The notes under the pieces were generated by a model. It did no database searches. It was given only the letters and a program-made list of their open reading frames with translations, and was not told the origin of the DNA. Shown here piece after piece: positions 7,745-17,073 of a DNA stretch of 64,000 nucleotides. Within the stretch, counting starts at the first letter, position 1, and each line of letters starts with the position of its first letter. Origin of the DNA: Paraburkholderia nodosa (GTDB lineage: Bacteria > Pseudomonadota > Gammaproteobacteria > Burkholderiales > Burkholderiaceae); NCBI RefSeq assembly GCF_001718195.1, contig NZ_MCNV01000002.1, forward strand, positions 1 through 64,000, written 5' to 3'. The translations under genes were made by a program, and so were the position numbers.

Positions 7745-9496
7745 TCAGGAACAGGCCCCCGCTTCCGAATAGTACCGGTTCGGCGCGGGAAAGACCCCTG
7801 TCATGACTTCAATCAGGAACGGGCCGTCATATCGACTTGCTTCACCAAGAACATCGTCCAGCTCGTCGATTCCGCTAACCACGCGTGCCGCCACACCAAA
7901 CGACGATGCAAACGCGGTCCAGCTATGACGGGGCAGTCTGGTGAACTGCTCCGAAATCAGACCGCCCCTCATCGCATCGATGTGAATTGCACCGTGCGCA
8001 GAGTTGTTCAGGACGACGTAGATCACTTTGACGCCGTAGCGAGCTGCCGTCTGAATCTCCGTTCCGTGCATCATCATGCATCCGTCGCCTGTGACTACGA
8101 CGCAAGGGCGTTCGGGGGACGCAAGCTTGACGCCAATTCCGGCTGCAATAGCCCAGCCCATCGGCGCGAGAGCGTTGGACGAAAAGTAGTTGCCCATACC
8201 CGACGACAGCCAGTAGTGGGCCATGAATATACGATGGGCACCGGAGTCCACCACGACGTTGCTGTTGCTGGGCAACAGTTTGCACAGGCGCTTGATGACG
8301 GCGCCAGGATAAAGCGATTCATTACCGCTGGAGGTCTGCTGCGCGGAAAAATCCTCGAATTGCCCGTCGTACAGGGGAGTCTGGCTGACCCCGGCGATCC
8401 ATGCCCTCCTTCTTTCGAGCACTTTCTGGAAATCGTCGTTGGCGCCCGTGTTGATCCGGGCAAGCAACCGGAAGCTAGCCCCGATTCCCGAGAAAATGCT
8501 GCGCTGGGCAATGTGCCCCATCGGCGGCTGATCAAAGCCATCATCGAAGACAAGCAGATCCTTCCCCTCGGTCAGCTTCCTGCTCCAGTTCATGCTGTCG
8601 CGCTGGTTCAGATCGCTGCCAAATACAACGAGCGCGTCAAGCTCGTCCGAATTGATCACACGTGCGGCGCGCGAATGGCTTGAGAACCCGTAGATGCCCA
8701 GCGCGAGTTCGTGTCCCTCGGGAAAGGCACCCTTGCCTGCCAGCGTCGTCGCGACCGGAACGTGAAATTTCTCGGCAACCTCAAGAAGCGCCCTTGCAGT
8801 TTCCGCGTCATTCCCGCGACTACCAATCAGAAACGCGACTTTCTTCGACTGGAGCAGATAGAGGCGGCACAGGGCATCCAGCGCGGTACGGTCAGGGGGC
8901 GCTTCACCCAGATTGAATTCGTGCTGGGCGTAGGGTCGCCGTGCTACCTGCGGACCGGGAGGGACGTCCTGCTTTTGAACGTCAACAGGGATACTGATGA
9001 ATGACCGCGCCCGACGCATCCAGTTCAGCCCGTCCGTCGCACGACGTAGCTCCGCCTGAACATTATCCTTGTTCTTCAGCTCGACCACGTCCGTCATCAG
9101 ACCTCTGACCACGCCACTTTCATAGATGCCGCCTGATGTCGCATCCTGGAACGCCCCTTTACCCTCCGCTGTCGACGAAATCGCTCCCGCAATATAGAGC
9201 ATCGGAATCCGGTCTGCCTGCGCGGCTGCCATGCCGGGCACGAAGTTCATGGTACCGGGACCGGAAATTCCTGCGCAAACGCCGAATTTGCGGCTAGCGC
9301 GCGCATAGCCATCGGCCATGAAAGCGCTGCCCGTCTCATGAGCGCCAACGATGCCGCGAATGGATGGTGAATCATCAATCGCAGCCAGAAGCGGGTAAAT
9401 CAGCTTTCCGGGGACCAGAAACACGTGGTCTATTCCCGCGGACTCGAGCGACTTCACAACTACCTTCGATACGTTGGGGGAAGCGGAAGATCTCAT
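7745..9496 (-). CDS. Thiamine diphosphate-dependent enzyme (acetolactate synthase-like)
   Basis: This 583-residue protein has the three-domain fold of the acetolactate synthase / benzoylformate decarboxylase family. The N-terminal PYR domain holds the catalytic Glu in GAHETGSAFMADGYA (about residue 54). The middle domain spans about 200-340. The C-terminal PP domain has the ThDP/magnesium motif GDGCMMMHGTEIQT ending in YVVLNN. The cofactor site is intact but the substrate cannot be read from sequence. A biosynthetic role is unlikely, because there is no IlvN-type small subunit and no branched-chain gene nearby. The gene stands alone between a LysR scrap and a chemoreceptor. The ATG at 9496 has no strong Shine-Dalgarno sequence. 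Confidence 0.75.
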   Translation of the reverse strand: MRSSASPNVSKVVVKSLESAGIDHVFLVPGKLIYPLLAAIDDSPSIRGIVGAHETGSAFMADGYARASRKFGVCAGISGPGTMNFVPGMAAAQADRIPMLYIAGAISSTAEGKGAFQDATSGGIYESGVVRGLMTDVVELKNKDNVQAELRRATDGLNWMRRARSFISIPVDVQKQDVPPGPQVARRPYAQHEFNLGEAPPDRTALDALCRLYLLQSKKVAFLIGSRGNDAETARALLEVAEKFHVPVATTLAGKGAFPEGHELALGIYGFSSHSRAARVINSDELDALVVFGSDLNQRDSMNWSRKLTEGKDLLVFDDGFDQPPMGHIAQRSIFSGIGASFRLLARINTGANDDFQKVLERRRAWIAGVSQTPLYDGQFEDFSAQQTSSGNESLYPGAVIKRLCKLLPSNSNVVVDSGAHRIFMAHYWLSSGMGNYFSSNALAPMGWAIAAGIGVKLASPERPCVVVTGDGCMMMHGTEIQTAARYGVKVIYVVLNNSAHGAIHIDAMRGGLISEQFTRLPRHSWTAFASSFGVAARVVSGIDELDDVLGEASRYDGPFLIEVMTGVFPAPNRYYSEAGACS

Positions 9497-9830
9497 GGTC
9501 TTTGATTGCGATCCGGACAGAAGTCAACATTCGGATCCTGCCGCTCTCCATCGCGGGGTAATGCACGGCCTTGCGGATTTGAAATGCACCGAAGCCGGCG
9601 ACAACCGATGCCTGGAGACAGCAAGATGGCCTTTGACACACTGCACTTGCTGCTGCAGTCGTGTCTCGCGCTACTTCAACGGGCCCGCTCGTAACGCGGC
9701 CCGCGTGTCTCCATCCGGGAGTTCCTCGTCGCCGGCTGCGGCAACATACGGCGAGCGTCATCGTGGCTCTTCGTCCACTCGATCTGCCTGCGCTCTGTTC
9801 TGAATCGCCGCCCAACCCTCGCAGCCCGGT
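9497..9830. other. Intergenic stretch, no gene seen
   Basis: 334 bp lie between the starts of the ThDP enzyme and the 3' end of the chemoreceptor, both on the minus strand. Short open frames cover it on both strands, but none has recognisable protein similarity or a good ribosome binding site. A modest GC-rich inverted repeat around 9678-9700 (GGGCC / GGCCC) could be a weak terminator for the chemoreceptor transcript. Confidence 0.4.
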
Positions 9831-11576
9831 TCAGAATGTCTGCCAGTCCGATGTGCCGGCAGCGGTGGCAGCCAGAACCTTACTCCCGCCCCCGGACGGC
9901 TCTGCCATCACGGCGACCTTTCTCGTTGTTGCCGGAGAGGACGTGAGGCGGTTCCGGGAGACGGTTTGCGAGGCCTTCTGCAGCTTCGTCGCCGGAGATG
10001 AAGTCGTTCCGTTGCCATTGAACCTGAAAAAGGCCACCGCTTTGCGTAGGCTCTCCGCCTGCTGCGCCATCGTCTGCGCGGCTGCCGAAGCCTCTTCCAC
10101 GAGCGCGGCGTTCTGCTGCGTGACCTGGTCCATCTGGTTGACCGCCTGATTCACCTGCTCGATACCGGTGCTTTGCTCGCTCGATGCCGACGAGATTTCG
10201 CCCACGACGTCCGTCACGCGCTTCACCGATTGCACGACTTCCTTGATTGCGCCGCCTGCTTCTTCGACGAGCCTCGAGCCTGCTTCCACCCGGTGAACAG
10301 AGTCGGAAATCAGTTCCTTGATTTCCTTCGCAGCAGTCGCACTGCGCTGCGCGAGCGTGCGAACCTCGCCCGCTACGACGGCGAAGCCGCGCCCCTGCTC
10401 TCCAGCGCGCGCCGCCTCGACTGCTGCATTCAGTGCGAGGATGTTGGTCTGAAAGGCGATGCCCTCGATGACACCGATAATCTCGGACATTCGCGTCGAA
10501 CTCGTGGAGATGTCGCGCATCGTCTCGACGACGCGACCAACGATCTCGCCGCCGCGCTGCGCCACACCCGAGGCTGTACCCGCGAGCGTGGCAGCCTGCG
10601 TTGCATTGTCCGTGTTGTGGCGGACCGCCGCGGTCAGTTGCTCCATGCTCGACGCGGTTTCCTCGAGCGACGCGGCCTGTTCTTCGGTGCGGCTCGACAG
10701 CTCGAGATTGCCTTGTGCGATCTGCGCGCTCGCAGTCGCGACACCTTCAGCGTTTTCGCGCACCTCCGAGACGACCCGCATCAGGGCCTCGCACATGGAC
10801 TTCAGCGATGCCATGAGGCTGTTTGTGTCGCCGGCGCGCAGGTCGATGCTCACGTTCAGGTCACCCGCGGCCACGCTTCTGGCCACGGCGGCGGCGGTTG
10901 CAGGCTCGGTACCCAGTTGCCGGGTGACGCTACGCATCATCCAGATGCCGATACCGAGGCCGATCGAGACGGACATCGCCACGAGGACAAGCATCAGATT
11001 GCGGCCTTCGCCGTACACGGCGTCGTTGGATTCCGCCGTCCTTTGCGCGTCGCCCTGTTTCAGGGTAACCAGATTGCCCATCAGGACGAGCGTCCTGAAA
11101 CCCTTGTTGTGATACTCACCCAGCATGTATTCAGTCAGGCCATCCCGGTCCTGTAACGCGGCAGAATTGATCTTGCCTTTCATTTCGTTGAAGGCCTGGA
11201 TGTAGTCCTGCCAGCCCTGATCAAGCTCGCCGAAGGTCGCCTTCCCCTTGTCGGTATAGACGAGCGGTTCTGCCTGGTTCAGGTGATCACGCGCCTGGGC
11301 CAGTGCCTTGTCGGCCTGGTCCAGCGAGCCAGCCCGCTGCTCGGCCGTTGTGGCCAGAACCGCATTGCGCAGATAAGTTCCGACTCGCAGTACGTCCGCG
11401 TTAGCCTGCTGGATCAGGTTCAGTCCAACAAGATCCTCTCGATACGTCTTGTCTGCATTTGCGCTGATTTGCGCCATGTTGCGCAGACCGATCCCGCTAA
11501 CCGCAGCGCTGATCGCCGAAACCAGGATGAAAGCGCTGATCAGTTTGGTGCCGAGCTTCATGTTGCTGAAATTCAT
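9831..11576 (-). CDS. Methyl-accepting chemotaxis protein
   Basis: This 581-residue transmembrane chemoreceptor signals through CheW/CheA to the flagellar motor. TM1 covers about residues 10-32. A four-helix-bundle periplasmic sensor domain (about 35-188) follows, with no ligand motif I can read. TM2 (about 190-212), HAMP (about 213-268) and the signalling coiled coil come next, with the conserved hairpin tip [20 protein letters not shown]. The tail after the coiled coil is a flexible Ser/Thr-rich linker ending in DWQTF. That is close to the NWETF pentapeptide that tethers CheR and CheB, so methylation enzymes can probably dock. No other chemotaxis gene is nearby. A sigma-28-like promoter lies about 190 bp upstream. 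Confidence 0.9.
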   Translation of the reverse strand: MNFSNMKLGTKLISAFILVSAISAAVSGIGLRNMAQISANADKTYREDLVGLNLIQQANADVLRVGTYLRNAVLATTAEQRAGSLDQADKALAQARDHLNQAEPLVYTDKGKATFGELDQGWQDYIQAFNEMKGKINSAALQDRDGLTEYMLGEYHNKGFRTLVLMGNLVTLKQGDAQRTAESNDAVYGEGRNLMLVLVAMSVSIGLGIGIWMMRSVTRQLGTEPATAAAVARSVAAGDLNVSIDLRAGDTNSLMASLKSMCEALMRVVSEVRENAEGVATASAQIAQGNLELSSRTEEQAASLEETASSMEQLTAAVRHNTDNATQAATLAGTASGVAQRGGEIVGRVVETMRDISTSSTRMSEIIGVIEGIAFQTNILALNAAVEAARAGEQGRGFAVVAGEVRTLAQRSATAAKEIKELISDSVHRVEAGSRLVEEAGGAIKEVVQSVKRVTDVVGEISSASSEQSTGIEQVNQAVNQMDQVTQQNAALVEEASAAAQTMAQQAESLRKAVAFFRFNGNGTTSSPATKLQKASQTVSRNRLTSSPATTRKVAVMAEPSGGGSKVLAATAAGTSDWQTF

Positions 11577-11769
11577 GATTCACTTTGGTGAGAATGAAAG
11601 AACCAGAATGCTTAAGCGAGTTCGTGCCCAGCTCGACGCGGTATCAACGTCGAAAAGTCCGGCAATCGTGTTTCGACTCAACGAACAAGCGCAAACGCCT
11701 GGCGTCCGTGACGCCTGACACCGGTGCACCGCCACACGAACACCGGAAGCAGCACGGGACATATCTGGG

Positions 11770-11796
11770 TTATCGGCGGCATTATTTATTTCTTCA
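11770..11796 (-). promoter_or_regulatory. Sigma-28 (FliA)-like promoter for the chemoreceptor
   Basis: On the minus strand TGAAGAAA, an 11-bp spacer and then GCCGATAA read towards the chemoreceptor. The -10 part is a perfect match to the FliA consensus (TAAAGTTT-N11-GCCGATAA) and the spacing is exact. The -35 part matches 4 of 8. Motility-class control would suit a chemoreceptor. The leader would be about 190 nt. The remaining AT-rich sequence of 11577-12004 holds no gene I can support. Confidence 0.5.
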
Positions 11797-12004
11797 TACA
11801 AATTGTTCATCTGCCGGCGAGATTTTTATTACATCGCTGCACGGTCCTTACGGGCGCGTCCTGGGAGTCCGAAAACGTTTCCAGCAACACAGCTGTCATA
11901 GACTTGCCATCGATTTCATTACACAAATCTTTCATTATTGCCCGATGCAATTGCCGAAACATTTATCCTTAAGACGTTTTCCAGGGTTTGGGTATTGACG
12001 CTGC

Positions 12005-12298
12005 ATGCGCCATTCTTCTTGCCGTCCGGCTGCCGGCATTCCAGGTGCTCGTTTCTCCAGGAGAACTCTCGCGGCGTGCGGGGTCGGTGGCAGCAGCGAG
12101 TCGACAACGTCCACCTCGACGGCCACTCCTTCGAGCATCGGCGGCACCGTAGCAGTCGGCGACGCGCTAGCAGGTGCGAACGTCACGCTGATCGATTCGA
12201 CGGGCAAGAGCGTCACGGCAACGAGCGACGCAGGTGGCAACGACTCGATGCCCTCACGAAGTACAACGACTAAACGTTGTCGACCACTGGTTTCCTGA
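12005..12298 (+). pseudogene. Remnant of a lipoprotein with carboxypeptidase-regulatory-like repeat
   Basis: The middle of this frame reads like the beginning of a secreted lipoprotein: lipobox-like LAACGVGG, a Ser/Thr linker, then GGTVAVGDALAGANVTLID followed by STGKSVTATSDAGGN. That is the first strand pattern of an Ig-like/carboxypeptidase-regulatory domain. The residues before the lipobox do not form a signal peptide in this frame and the domain stops abruptly after the first repeat. I read it as a fragment with damaged 5' and 3' ends, not a working gene. Confidence 0.45.
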
Positions 12299-12370
12299 AG
12301 CAGAGGTGCGTGGGTGCCCCGCAAGCGGCATCCACGCTTTTTCCCGGCATGCTCCACGCCGGATCGCGTA

Positions 12371-12847
12371 TCAGCTGACCGAGGCCATCGCCGATTGCTG
12401 ATAGTTTTCCAGGCCGATCTTGTCGATCAACCCGAGCTGGATTTCCAGCCAGTCGATGTGATCCTCGGTGTCGTCCAGGATCTCGACGAAAATTTCCCTT
12501 GAGACAAAGTCCCGAACGGATTCGCAGTAAGCAATGGCTTCCTTGCACTGTGCCTGCGCAGTGCGTTCGAGCTTGAGATCGCCCTCGAGCACTTCGCGAA
12601 CGTCCTCGCCGATCAGAAGTTTGCCAAGGTCCTGCAGATTGGGCAGGCCATCGAGCATGAGTATCCGCTCGATCAGTTTGTCCGCGTGCTTCATCTCCTC
12701 GATCGACTCGTCGTATTCGTGTTTGCCGAGTCCTGCGAGACCCCAGTGTCCGTAAAGTCGTGCGTGCAAAAAGTACTGATTGATCGCCGTCAGCTCGTTC
12801 TTCAGTTCCGCATTGAGATATTCGATGACTTTCGGATCTGCTTGCAT
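12371..12847 (-). CDS. bfr: Bacterioferritin
   Basis: This 158-residue iron-storage protein assembles into a 24-mer cage with haem at subunit interfaces. Ferroxidase-site residues Glu18, Glu51, His54, Glu94 and His130 are present, and the haem-ligand Met52 is in EMKHADK. The residue three before His130 is Thr (DTEDH) where E. coli Bfr has Glu127, a variant I believe is common in beta-proteobacteria, with Glu at 128. I chose the ATG at 12847 because CCGGAGGG lies just upstream; a longer frame adds ten unrelated residues. It stands alone, divergent from the chromate transporter. I see no clear Fur box next to it. Confidence 0.93.
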   Translation of the reverse strand: MQADPKVIEYLNAELKNELTAINQYFLHARLYGHWGLAGLGKHEYDESIEEMKHADKLIERILMLDGLPNLQDLGKLLIGEDVREVLEGDLKLERTAQAQCKEAIAYCESVRDFVSREIFVEILDDTEDHIDWLEIQLGLIDKIGLENYQQSAMASVS

Positions 12848-13118
12848 GACTCCCTCCGGGGCGCTGTGTCGGCACAATTACAACGAGCATAGACAGTTGA
12901 CGCGCGCAGCGCGCGAACGAAAGCATCAACGAGAAGAATTCAGCGTTTTACCGGCTCGATTTACGCAGAGGAATGACGCTTTAAACCGTCCATTGGCGTG
13001 TGTTGTTTGCGAACCACCGGATCAACGCTGTGAAAGTCCCGGCCTGCGATCGTGCCAGCGGATCGGGTATGATCGCCGCAAAATCGATCTATGTTTGTAT
13101 TCGTTACGACTGAGTTCC

Positions 13119-14354
13119 ATGGAAACAGATATGTCGACGTCAGAGCCGGACCGTGCAGGCTCCGCGCTTGAAGTCCTGCGAGTCTTTCTGAAGCTGGGCC
13201 TGACGTCCTTTGGCGGTCCCATCGCCCATATCGGCTACTTCCGTCGCGAGTTCGTCGAGCGGCGTCGCTGGCTCGACGACGCAACCTTCACGGATCTGCT
13301 CGGTCTCTGCCAGTTTCTCCCCGGTCCCGCCAGTAGTCAGACCGGATTTTCGATCGGTCTGCTGCGCGCCGGCTGGCGAGGCGGCCTGGCAGCCTGGTGC
13401 GGCTTCACGTTGCCATCCGTTGCACTCCTGATCGCCTTTGCCATCGTCGCGCCTGAACTCGGCGGCCCCGTGGGGAACGGGCTGATTCACGGACTGAAAC
13501 TCGTCGCCGTTGCCGTCGTCGCGCAAGCCGTATGGGACATGGCGCGCCGCCTGTGCCCCGACCACCGCCGCGCCGGCATCGCACTCATTGCGGTCGTGCT
13601 TCTCGCTGTCATGACGACGGCGTATGCACAGTTGATCGTCATCGTGCTGGGCGCCGCGCTCGGTATCGTGCTGTGCCGGTCCACGACTGCGGGAACCATC
13701 GCCGGCACGCGTCAGCATACGCAGCAGTTCCGCGTGTCGCGTACCGCCGGTCTGGTCGCGCTCGTCCTCTTTTGCGCCCTGCTTTTCGGGCTTCCGGCGC
13801 TTGCCGCATTCGACACGACGCATACCGTCCGCGTGTTCGACGCCTTCTACCGCTCGGGCGCCCTCGTGTTCGGCGGCGGTCACGTGGTGCTGCCGTTGCT
13901 GCAGCGTGAGACCGTGGCGACGGGATGGGTCTCGCCGAACGACTTTCTTGCCGGCTATGGAGCCGCCCAAGCGGTGCCCGGTCCGCTCTTCACGTTCGCG
14001 GCTTTCCTTGGATGGATCATGAGCGGCCCATCCAGTCATGCGCTGGGCGCCTTCGTGGCACTAGCAGGCATCTTTTTACCAGGCCTGCTTCTCGTGCTCG
14101 CCGCGCTGCCTTATTGGCAAGCGCTTCGCGCCCATCCCTCCATGGCGGCCATGCTGGCGGGCGTGAATGCAGCCGTGGTCGGGCTGCTCGCCATGGCGCT
14201 CTATTCGCCGGTGTGGACGAGCGCCGTCCAGTCACGGATCGACTTTGCGGTCGCGGTCATCGGTTTCTTTTTGCTCACGCGCTGGAAGGTGCCGCCGCTC
14301 GTTGTCGTCGTGTTTTTGGCGGCGGCCGGCGTGGCCGAGATGCTTGTTCGTTGA
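13119..14354 (+). CDS. chrA: Chromate transporter, long-chain ChrA type
   Basis: This 411-residue membrane protein of the CHR family contains two homologous chromate-transporter halves in one chain. The first half has GLTSFGGPIAHIGYF and CQFLPGPASSQ. The second half repeats the pattern as ALVFGGGHVVLPLL and AAQAVPGPLFTF. Long-chain ChrA proteins export chromate from the cytoplasm and give chromate resistance; some relatives may act on sulfate-like anions. No ChrB regulator or ChrF is adjacent. Two ATGs (13119 and 13131) compete for the start and neither has a strong ribosome binding site. The 3' end faces the DhaL gene with an 10-bp gap. Confidence 0.88.
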   Translation: METDMSTSEPDRAGSALEVLRVFLKLGLTSFGGPIAHIGYFRREFVERRRWLDDATFTDLLGLCQFLPGPASSQTGFSIGLLRAGWRGGLAAWCGFTLPSVALLIAFAIVAPELGGPVGNGLIHGLKLVAVAVVAQAVWDMARRLCPDHRRAGIALIAVVLLAVMTTAYAQLIVIVLGAALGIVLCRSTTAGTIAGTRQHTQQFRVSRTAGLVALVLFCALLFGLPALAAFDTTHTVRVFDAFYRSGALVFGGGHVVLPLLQRETVATGWVSPNDFLAGYGAAQAVPGPLFTFAAFLGWIMSGPSSHALGAFVALAGIFLPGLLLVLAALPYWQALRAHPSMAAMLAGVNAAVVGLLAMALYSPVWTSAVQSRIDFAVAVIGFFLLTRWKVPPLVVVVFLAAAGVAEMLVR

Positions 14355-14364
14355 GTGGCGAAGC

Positions 14365-14985
14365 TCACCCTCGCCAGGCTTGAAGAAACCTGAGCCAGGC
14401 CGTTGCGCCGGGATCGGCGTGACCGATACTGCGTTCCTGCACCCACGCCGCGCGTCCCTTCTTCGACTGCAACGCGGCCGTGGCGAGCACCTGTCGCTCC
14501 GCCGTGTCGATCATCGCGTCGAGGAGCGTGCGCTCGTCGGCGCCCAATTCGAACGCTTCGAGCGTATCGAGACTCGGCACGAGTGCATCGAGCACCGTCT
14601 TGTCGCCGAGCTGCGACTTGCCCCGCTCGGCTATGCGCGCGGCCACCGCGCGACCCATCGCGAGCGCTTCGGCCCGGCCCGCTGCATGGCTGCCCGTCAC
14701 GGTCTTCGCCGCAGCGAGCAGCCCGCCGCCCACGAGCGCGCCGAACGTCGAAGGGTTCGCCGTCGAAAACGCCTTGCCCGTGGCGATCAGCACGTCGCCC
14801 AGCGCAGCGTCGGGCGGCAGCTTCGCAATGGCATCGGCAGCCGCGTGCGAGCCCGCCTTCACGGTGACGCCCAGGTCGCCGTCGCCGAGCGCGGCGTCGA
14901 GTTCGCGCAGTTCCTCCGCGCTGGCGGGCATCGCGTTCAACGCATCGATGAGCCGCGCCCGGACTTCGCTGACCGAAAGACTCAT
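14365..14985 (-). CDS. dhaL: Dihydroxyacetone kinase subunit DhaL-type (ATP-binding domain)
   Basis: This 206-residue all-alpha DAK2/DhaL domain carries the nucleotide-binding part of a split dihydroxyacetone-type kinase. The acidic loop LDAALGDGDLGVTV (about residues 28-41) supplies the Asp residues that hold Mg-nucleotide, and NPSTFGALVGGGLL follows. No DhaM/EI-type phosphotransferase subunit is encoded anywhere nearby, so phosphate probably comes from ATP, as in other split kinases of sugar-catabolism clusters. The start codon overlaps the stop of dhaK by 4 bp (ATGA), so the two are translationally coupled. It is the last gene of the nine-gene operon. Confidence 0.88.
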   Translation of the reverse strand: MSLSVSEVRARLIDALNAMPASAEELRELDAALGDGDLGVTVKAGSHAAADAIAKLPPDAALGDVLIATGKAFSTANPSTFGALVGGGLLAAAKTVTGSHAAGRAEALAMGRAVAARIAERGKSQLGDKTVLDALVPSLDTLEAFELGADERTLLDAMIDTAERQVLATAALQSKKGRAAWVQERSIGHADPGATAWLRFLQAWRG

Positions 14986-16010
14986 CGCGCACCTCCCTCG
15001 TCCACGCGCCAGCCTTCGCGCCAGAACGGCGAGCGCACCGGCGCATCGAGCAGCGTGTCGAGTTCCTCGTCGAGTTGCATCACGGAGATCGAGGCGCCCG
15101 CCATTTCGAGGCTCGTCACGTACTCGCCTACATAAGCACGCGCCACGCGCAGCCCGGCGGCGGCAACGGCCTGCGCGGCGCGCCGGTACAGCAGATACAG
15201 TTCTTCGAGCGGCGTCGCGCCGAGCCCGTTGACGAGCAGCGCCACGCTCGCCCCCGCCTTGGCCTGCAAGTCGCCGATTATCGCGCCCGCAAGCCGTTCG
15301 GCGATGGCATTCGCGCTCTCCAGTTTGCCGCGGTGCGTGCCCGGCTCGCCATGAATGCCGATGCCGATCTCCATTTCGCCATCGGGCAGCGTGAAGGTGG
15401 GCTTGCCTGCCGCCGGCAGGATCGTCGGCGAAAGGCCCACGCCCATCGTGCGCGTCGCGCCGTTCGCCTTCGCGGCAATGCGCGCGACTTCGTCGAGCGT
15501 GTCGCCGCGTTCGGCCGCCGCGCCCGCGCACTTGAAGCCGAACACCATGCCCGCTACGCCGCGGCGATCAGAAGCCCGCTCGGGCGGCGCGGAAGCGACA
15601 TCGTCGGCAACGAGCACGGTGCGCGTCTCGATGCCGTCCGCGTCGGCCAGGTCCGCGGCGAGATCGAAGTTGAGGACGTCGCCGCCGTAGTTGCCGTACA
15701 GGTAGAGCACGCCCGCGCCGCCGTGCACCGCCTTGGTGGCCTCGTAGATCTGCTCCGACGATGGCGACGAAAACACGTTGCCCACTGCCACGCCGCTCGC
15801 GAGCCCCTTGCCCACGTAGCCGAGAAAGCCCGGCAGGTGCCCAGAGCCGCCGCCCGTCACGATGCCGACCTTGCCCGCGTTCGGCGCGTCGGCACGCACG
15901 AGCGCACGGCGGTCGGCCGTGACCGGCTTGAGCCAGCCCGGATGGGCGAGCAGCAAGGCGTCGATCATCTCGTCGACAAATTGATCAGGATGATTAATGA
16001 TCTTTTTCAC
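14982..16010 (-). CDS. dhaK: Dihydroxyacetone kinase subunit DhaK-type (substrate-binding domain)
   Basis: This 342-residue DAK1 domain binds the ketone substrate covalently through a histidine. His220 in GIGIHGEPG corresponds to E. coli His218. His58 in GGGSGHLPG and Asp111 in YGNYGGD correspond to the E. coli general acid/base pair His56 and Asp109. The active site is therefore complete for phosphorylating a small ketose such as dihydroxyacetone, or erythrulose, which relatives in other sugar clusters use. It is coupled to dhaL by a 4-bp overlap and follows the ABC permease gene after 58 bp. Its natural substrate in this operon is not evident from the neighbours. Confidence 0.9.
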   Translation of the reverse strand: MKKIINHPDQFVDEMIDALLLAHPGWLKPVTADRRALVRADAPNAGKVGIVTGGGSGHLPGFLGYVGKGLASGVAVGNVFSSPSSEQIYEATKAVHGGAGVLYLYGNYGGDVLNFDLAADLADADGIETRTVLVADDVASAPPERASDRRGVAGMVFGFKCAGAAAERGDTLDEVARIAAKANGATRTMGVGLSPTILPAAGKPTFTLPDGEMEIGIGIHGEPGTHRGKLESANAIAERLAGAIIGDLQAKAGASVALLVNGLGATPLEELYLLYRRAAQAVAAAGLRVARAYVGEYVTSLEMAGASISVMQLDEELDTLLDAPVRSPFWREGWRVDEGGAR

Positions 16011-16068
16011 GTGTCGCGTCTCCAGTAATGGGTGGCGTTCGCACCACCGCTCACGTTGACTTCTCCGT

Positions 16069-17073
16069 TCAAAGCTTGCGCCGTTGGCTCAGCGCGTCGA
16101 GCAAGACGGCCGCGAGAATCACGCCGCCCTGGATGAACTGCGTCCAGAACGGATTGACGCCGAGCAGCGAGAGCCCGACATTGATCACGCCGATCAGCAC
16201 GACGCCAATGAACGTGCCGACGATCGAGCCGCGCCCGCCCGCGAGCGAGGTGCCGCCGATCACGACGCCTGCGATCACCTGCAGCTCGAGCCCGTTGGCC
16301 GCCGACGGTAACGCCGAATTGAGCCGCCCCGCGAGGACGATGCCCGCAATGGCAGCGGTCACGCCCGCTAACATGTAGGTAAGAAAGATCACGCGGCTTA
16401 CCGGAATGCCCGCGAGCCGCGCCGCTTCCTTGTTGCCCCCCACGGCGAACACCTGGTGGCCGAATTCGGTCTTGCGCAGCAACACGTGGCCAATGACGAA
16501 TACGGCCAGCATCACGAGCATCGGCGCGGGCAGGCCCGCAAACGTCTTCGCACCGAACGCGGTAAACACGGTGGGAAAGTCGAATTTCGTGCGCCCATCC
16601 GAAATCGCAAGCGTAAGGCCGCGCCCCATTGCCATCATCGCGAGTGTGACGATGAACGGCACGAGCCGCAGCCACGCAATGCCAAAGCCGTTGAGCGCGC
16701 CCACCGCCGCGCCGGTGACGAGCGCGATCACGAGCCCTGCTACGCCGAGCCCGACCGCGTCCGGGCTCGCGCCGGCCATGACAGTCGCGGCCACCATGCC
16801 GCTCAGCGCGACGAGCGAGCCCACGGAAAGGTCGATGCCCGAGGTGATGATCACAAACGTGCCGCCCACGGCCGCGATGCCGACCACGGACACCTGCACC
16901 ATGATGTTGGTCAGCGTGCTCGTGGTGAGAAATTCGGGCGACGCCAGCGAGAGCGCGATACAGATCAGCACGAGCGCCGCAATGAGCGGCCCCAGGCCGC
17001 TGCGCAGCTGGCGCAGCACGCGCTGTTGCAGGGTTGGTGTTTCTTCACGCGGTCGAACCGTGGTGGACGTCAT
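16069..17073 (-). CDS. Ribose-type ABC transporter permease
   Basis: This inner-membrane permease of the RbsC/BPD_transp_2 family has 334 residues and about ten hydrophobic segments. Family signatures are TSGIDLSVGSLVAL, GGNKEAARLAGIPV and VIGGTSLAGGRGSIVGT. I chose the ATG at 17073: GGAG precedes it, and it overlaps the ATPase stop codon by 4 bp (ATGA), the usual coupling for these genes. An in-frame ATG 24 bp upstream is less likely. It works with the ATPase and the lipoprotein binding protein encoded just before it to import a pentose-like sugar. Confidence 0.9.
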   Translation of the reverse strand: MTSTTVRPREETPTLQQRVLRQLRSGLGPLIAALVLICIALSLASPEFLTTSTLTNIMVQVSVVGIAAVGGTFVIITSGIDLSVGSLVALSGMVAATVMAGASPDAVGLGVAGLVIALVTGAAVGALNGFGIAWLRLVPFIVTLAMMAMGRGLTLAISDGRTKFDFPTVFTAFGAKTFAGLPAPMLVMLAVFVIGHVLLRKTEFGHQVFAVGGNKEAARLAGIPVSRVIFLTYMLAGVTAAIAGIVLAGRLNSALPSAANGLELQVIAGVVIGGTSLAGGRGSIVGTFIGVVLIGVINVGLSLLGVNPFWTQFIQGGVILAAVLLDALSQRRKL

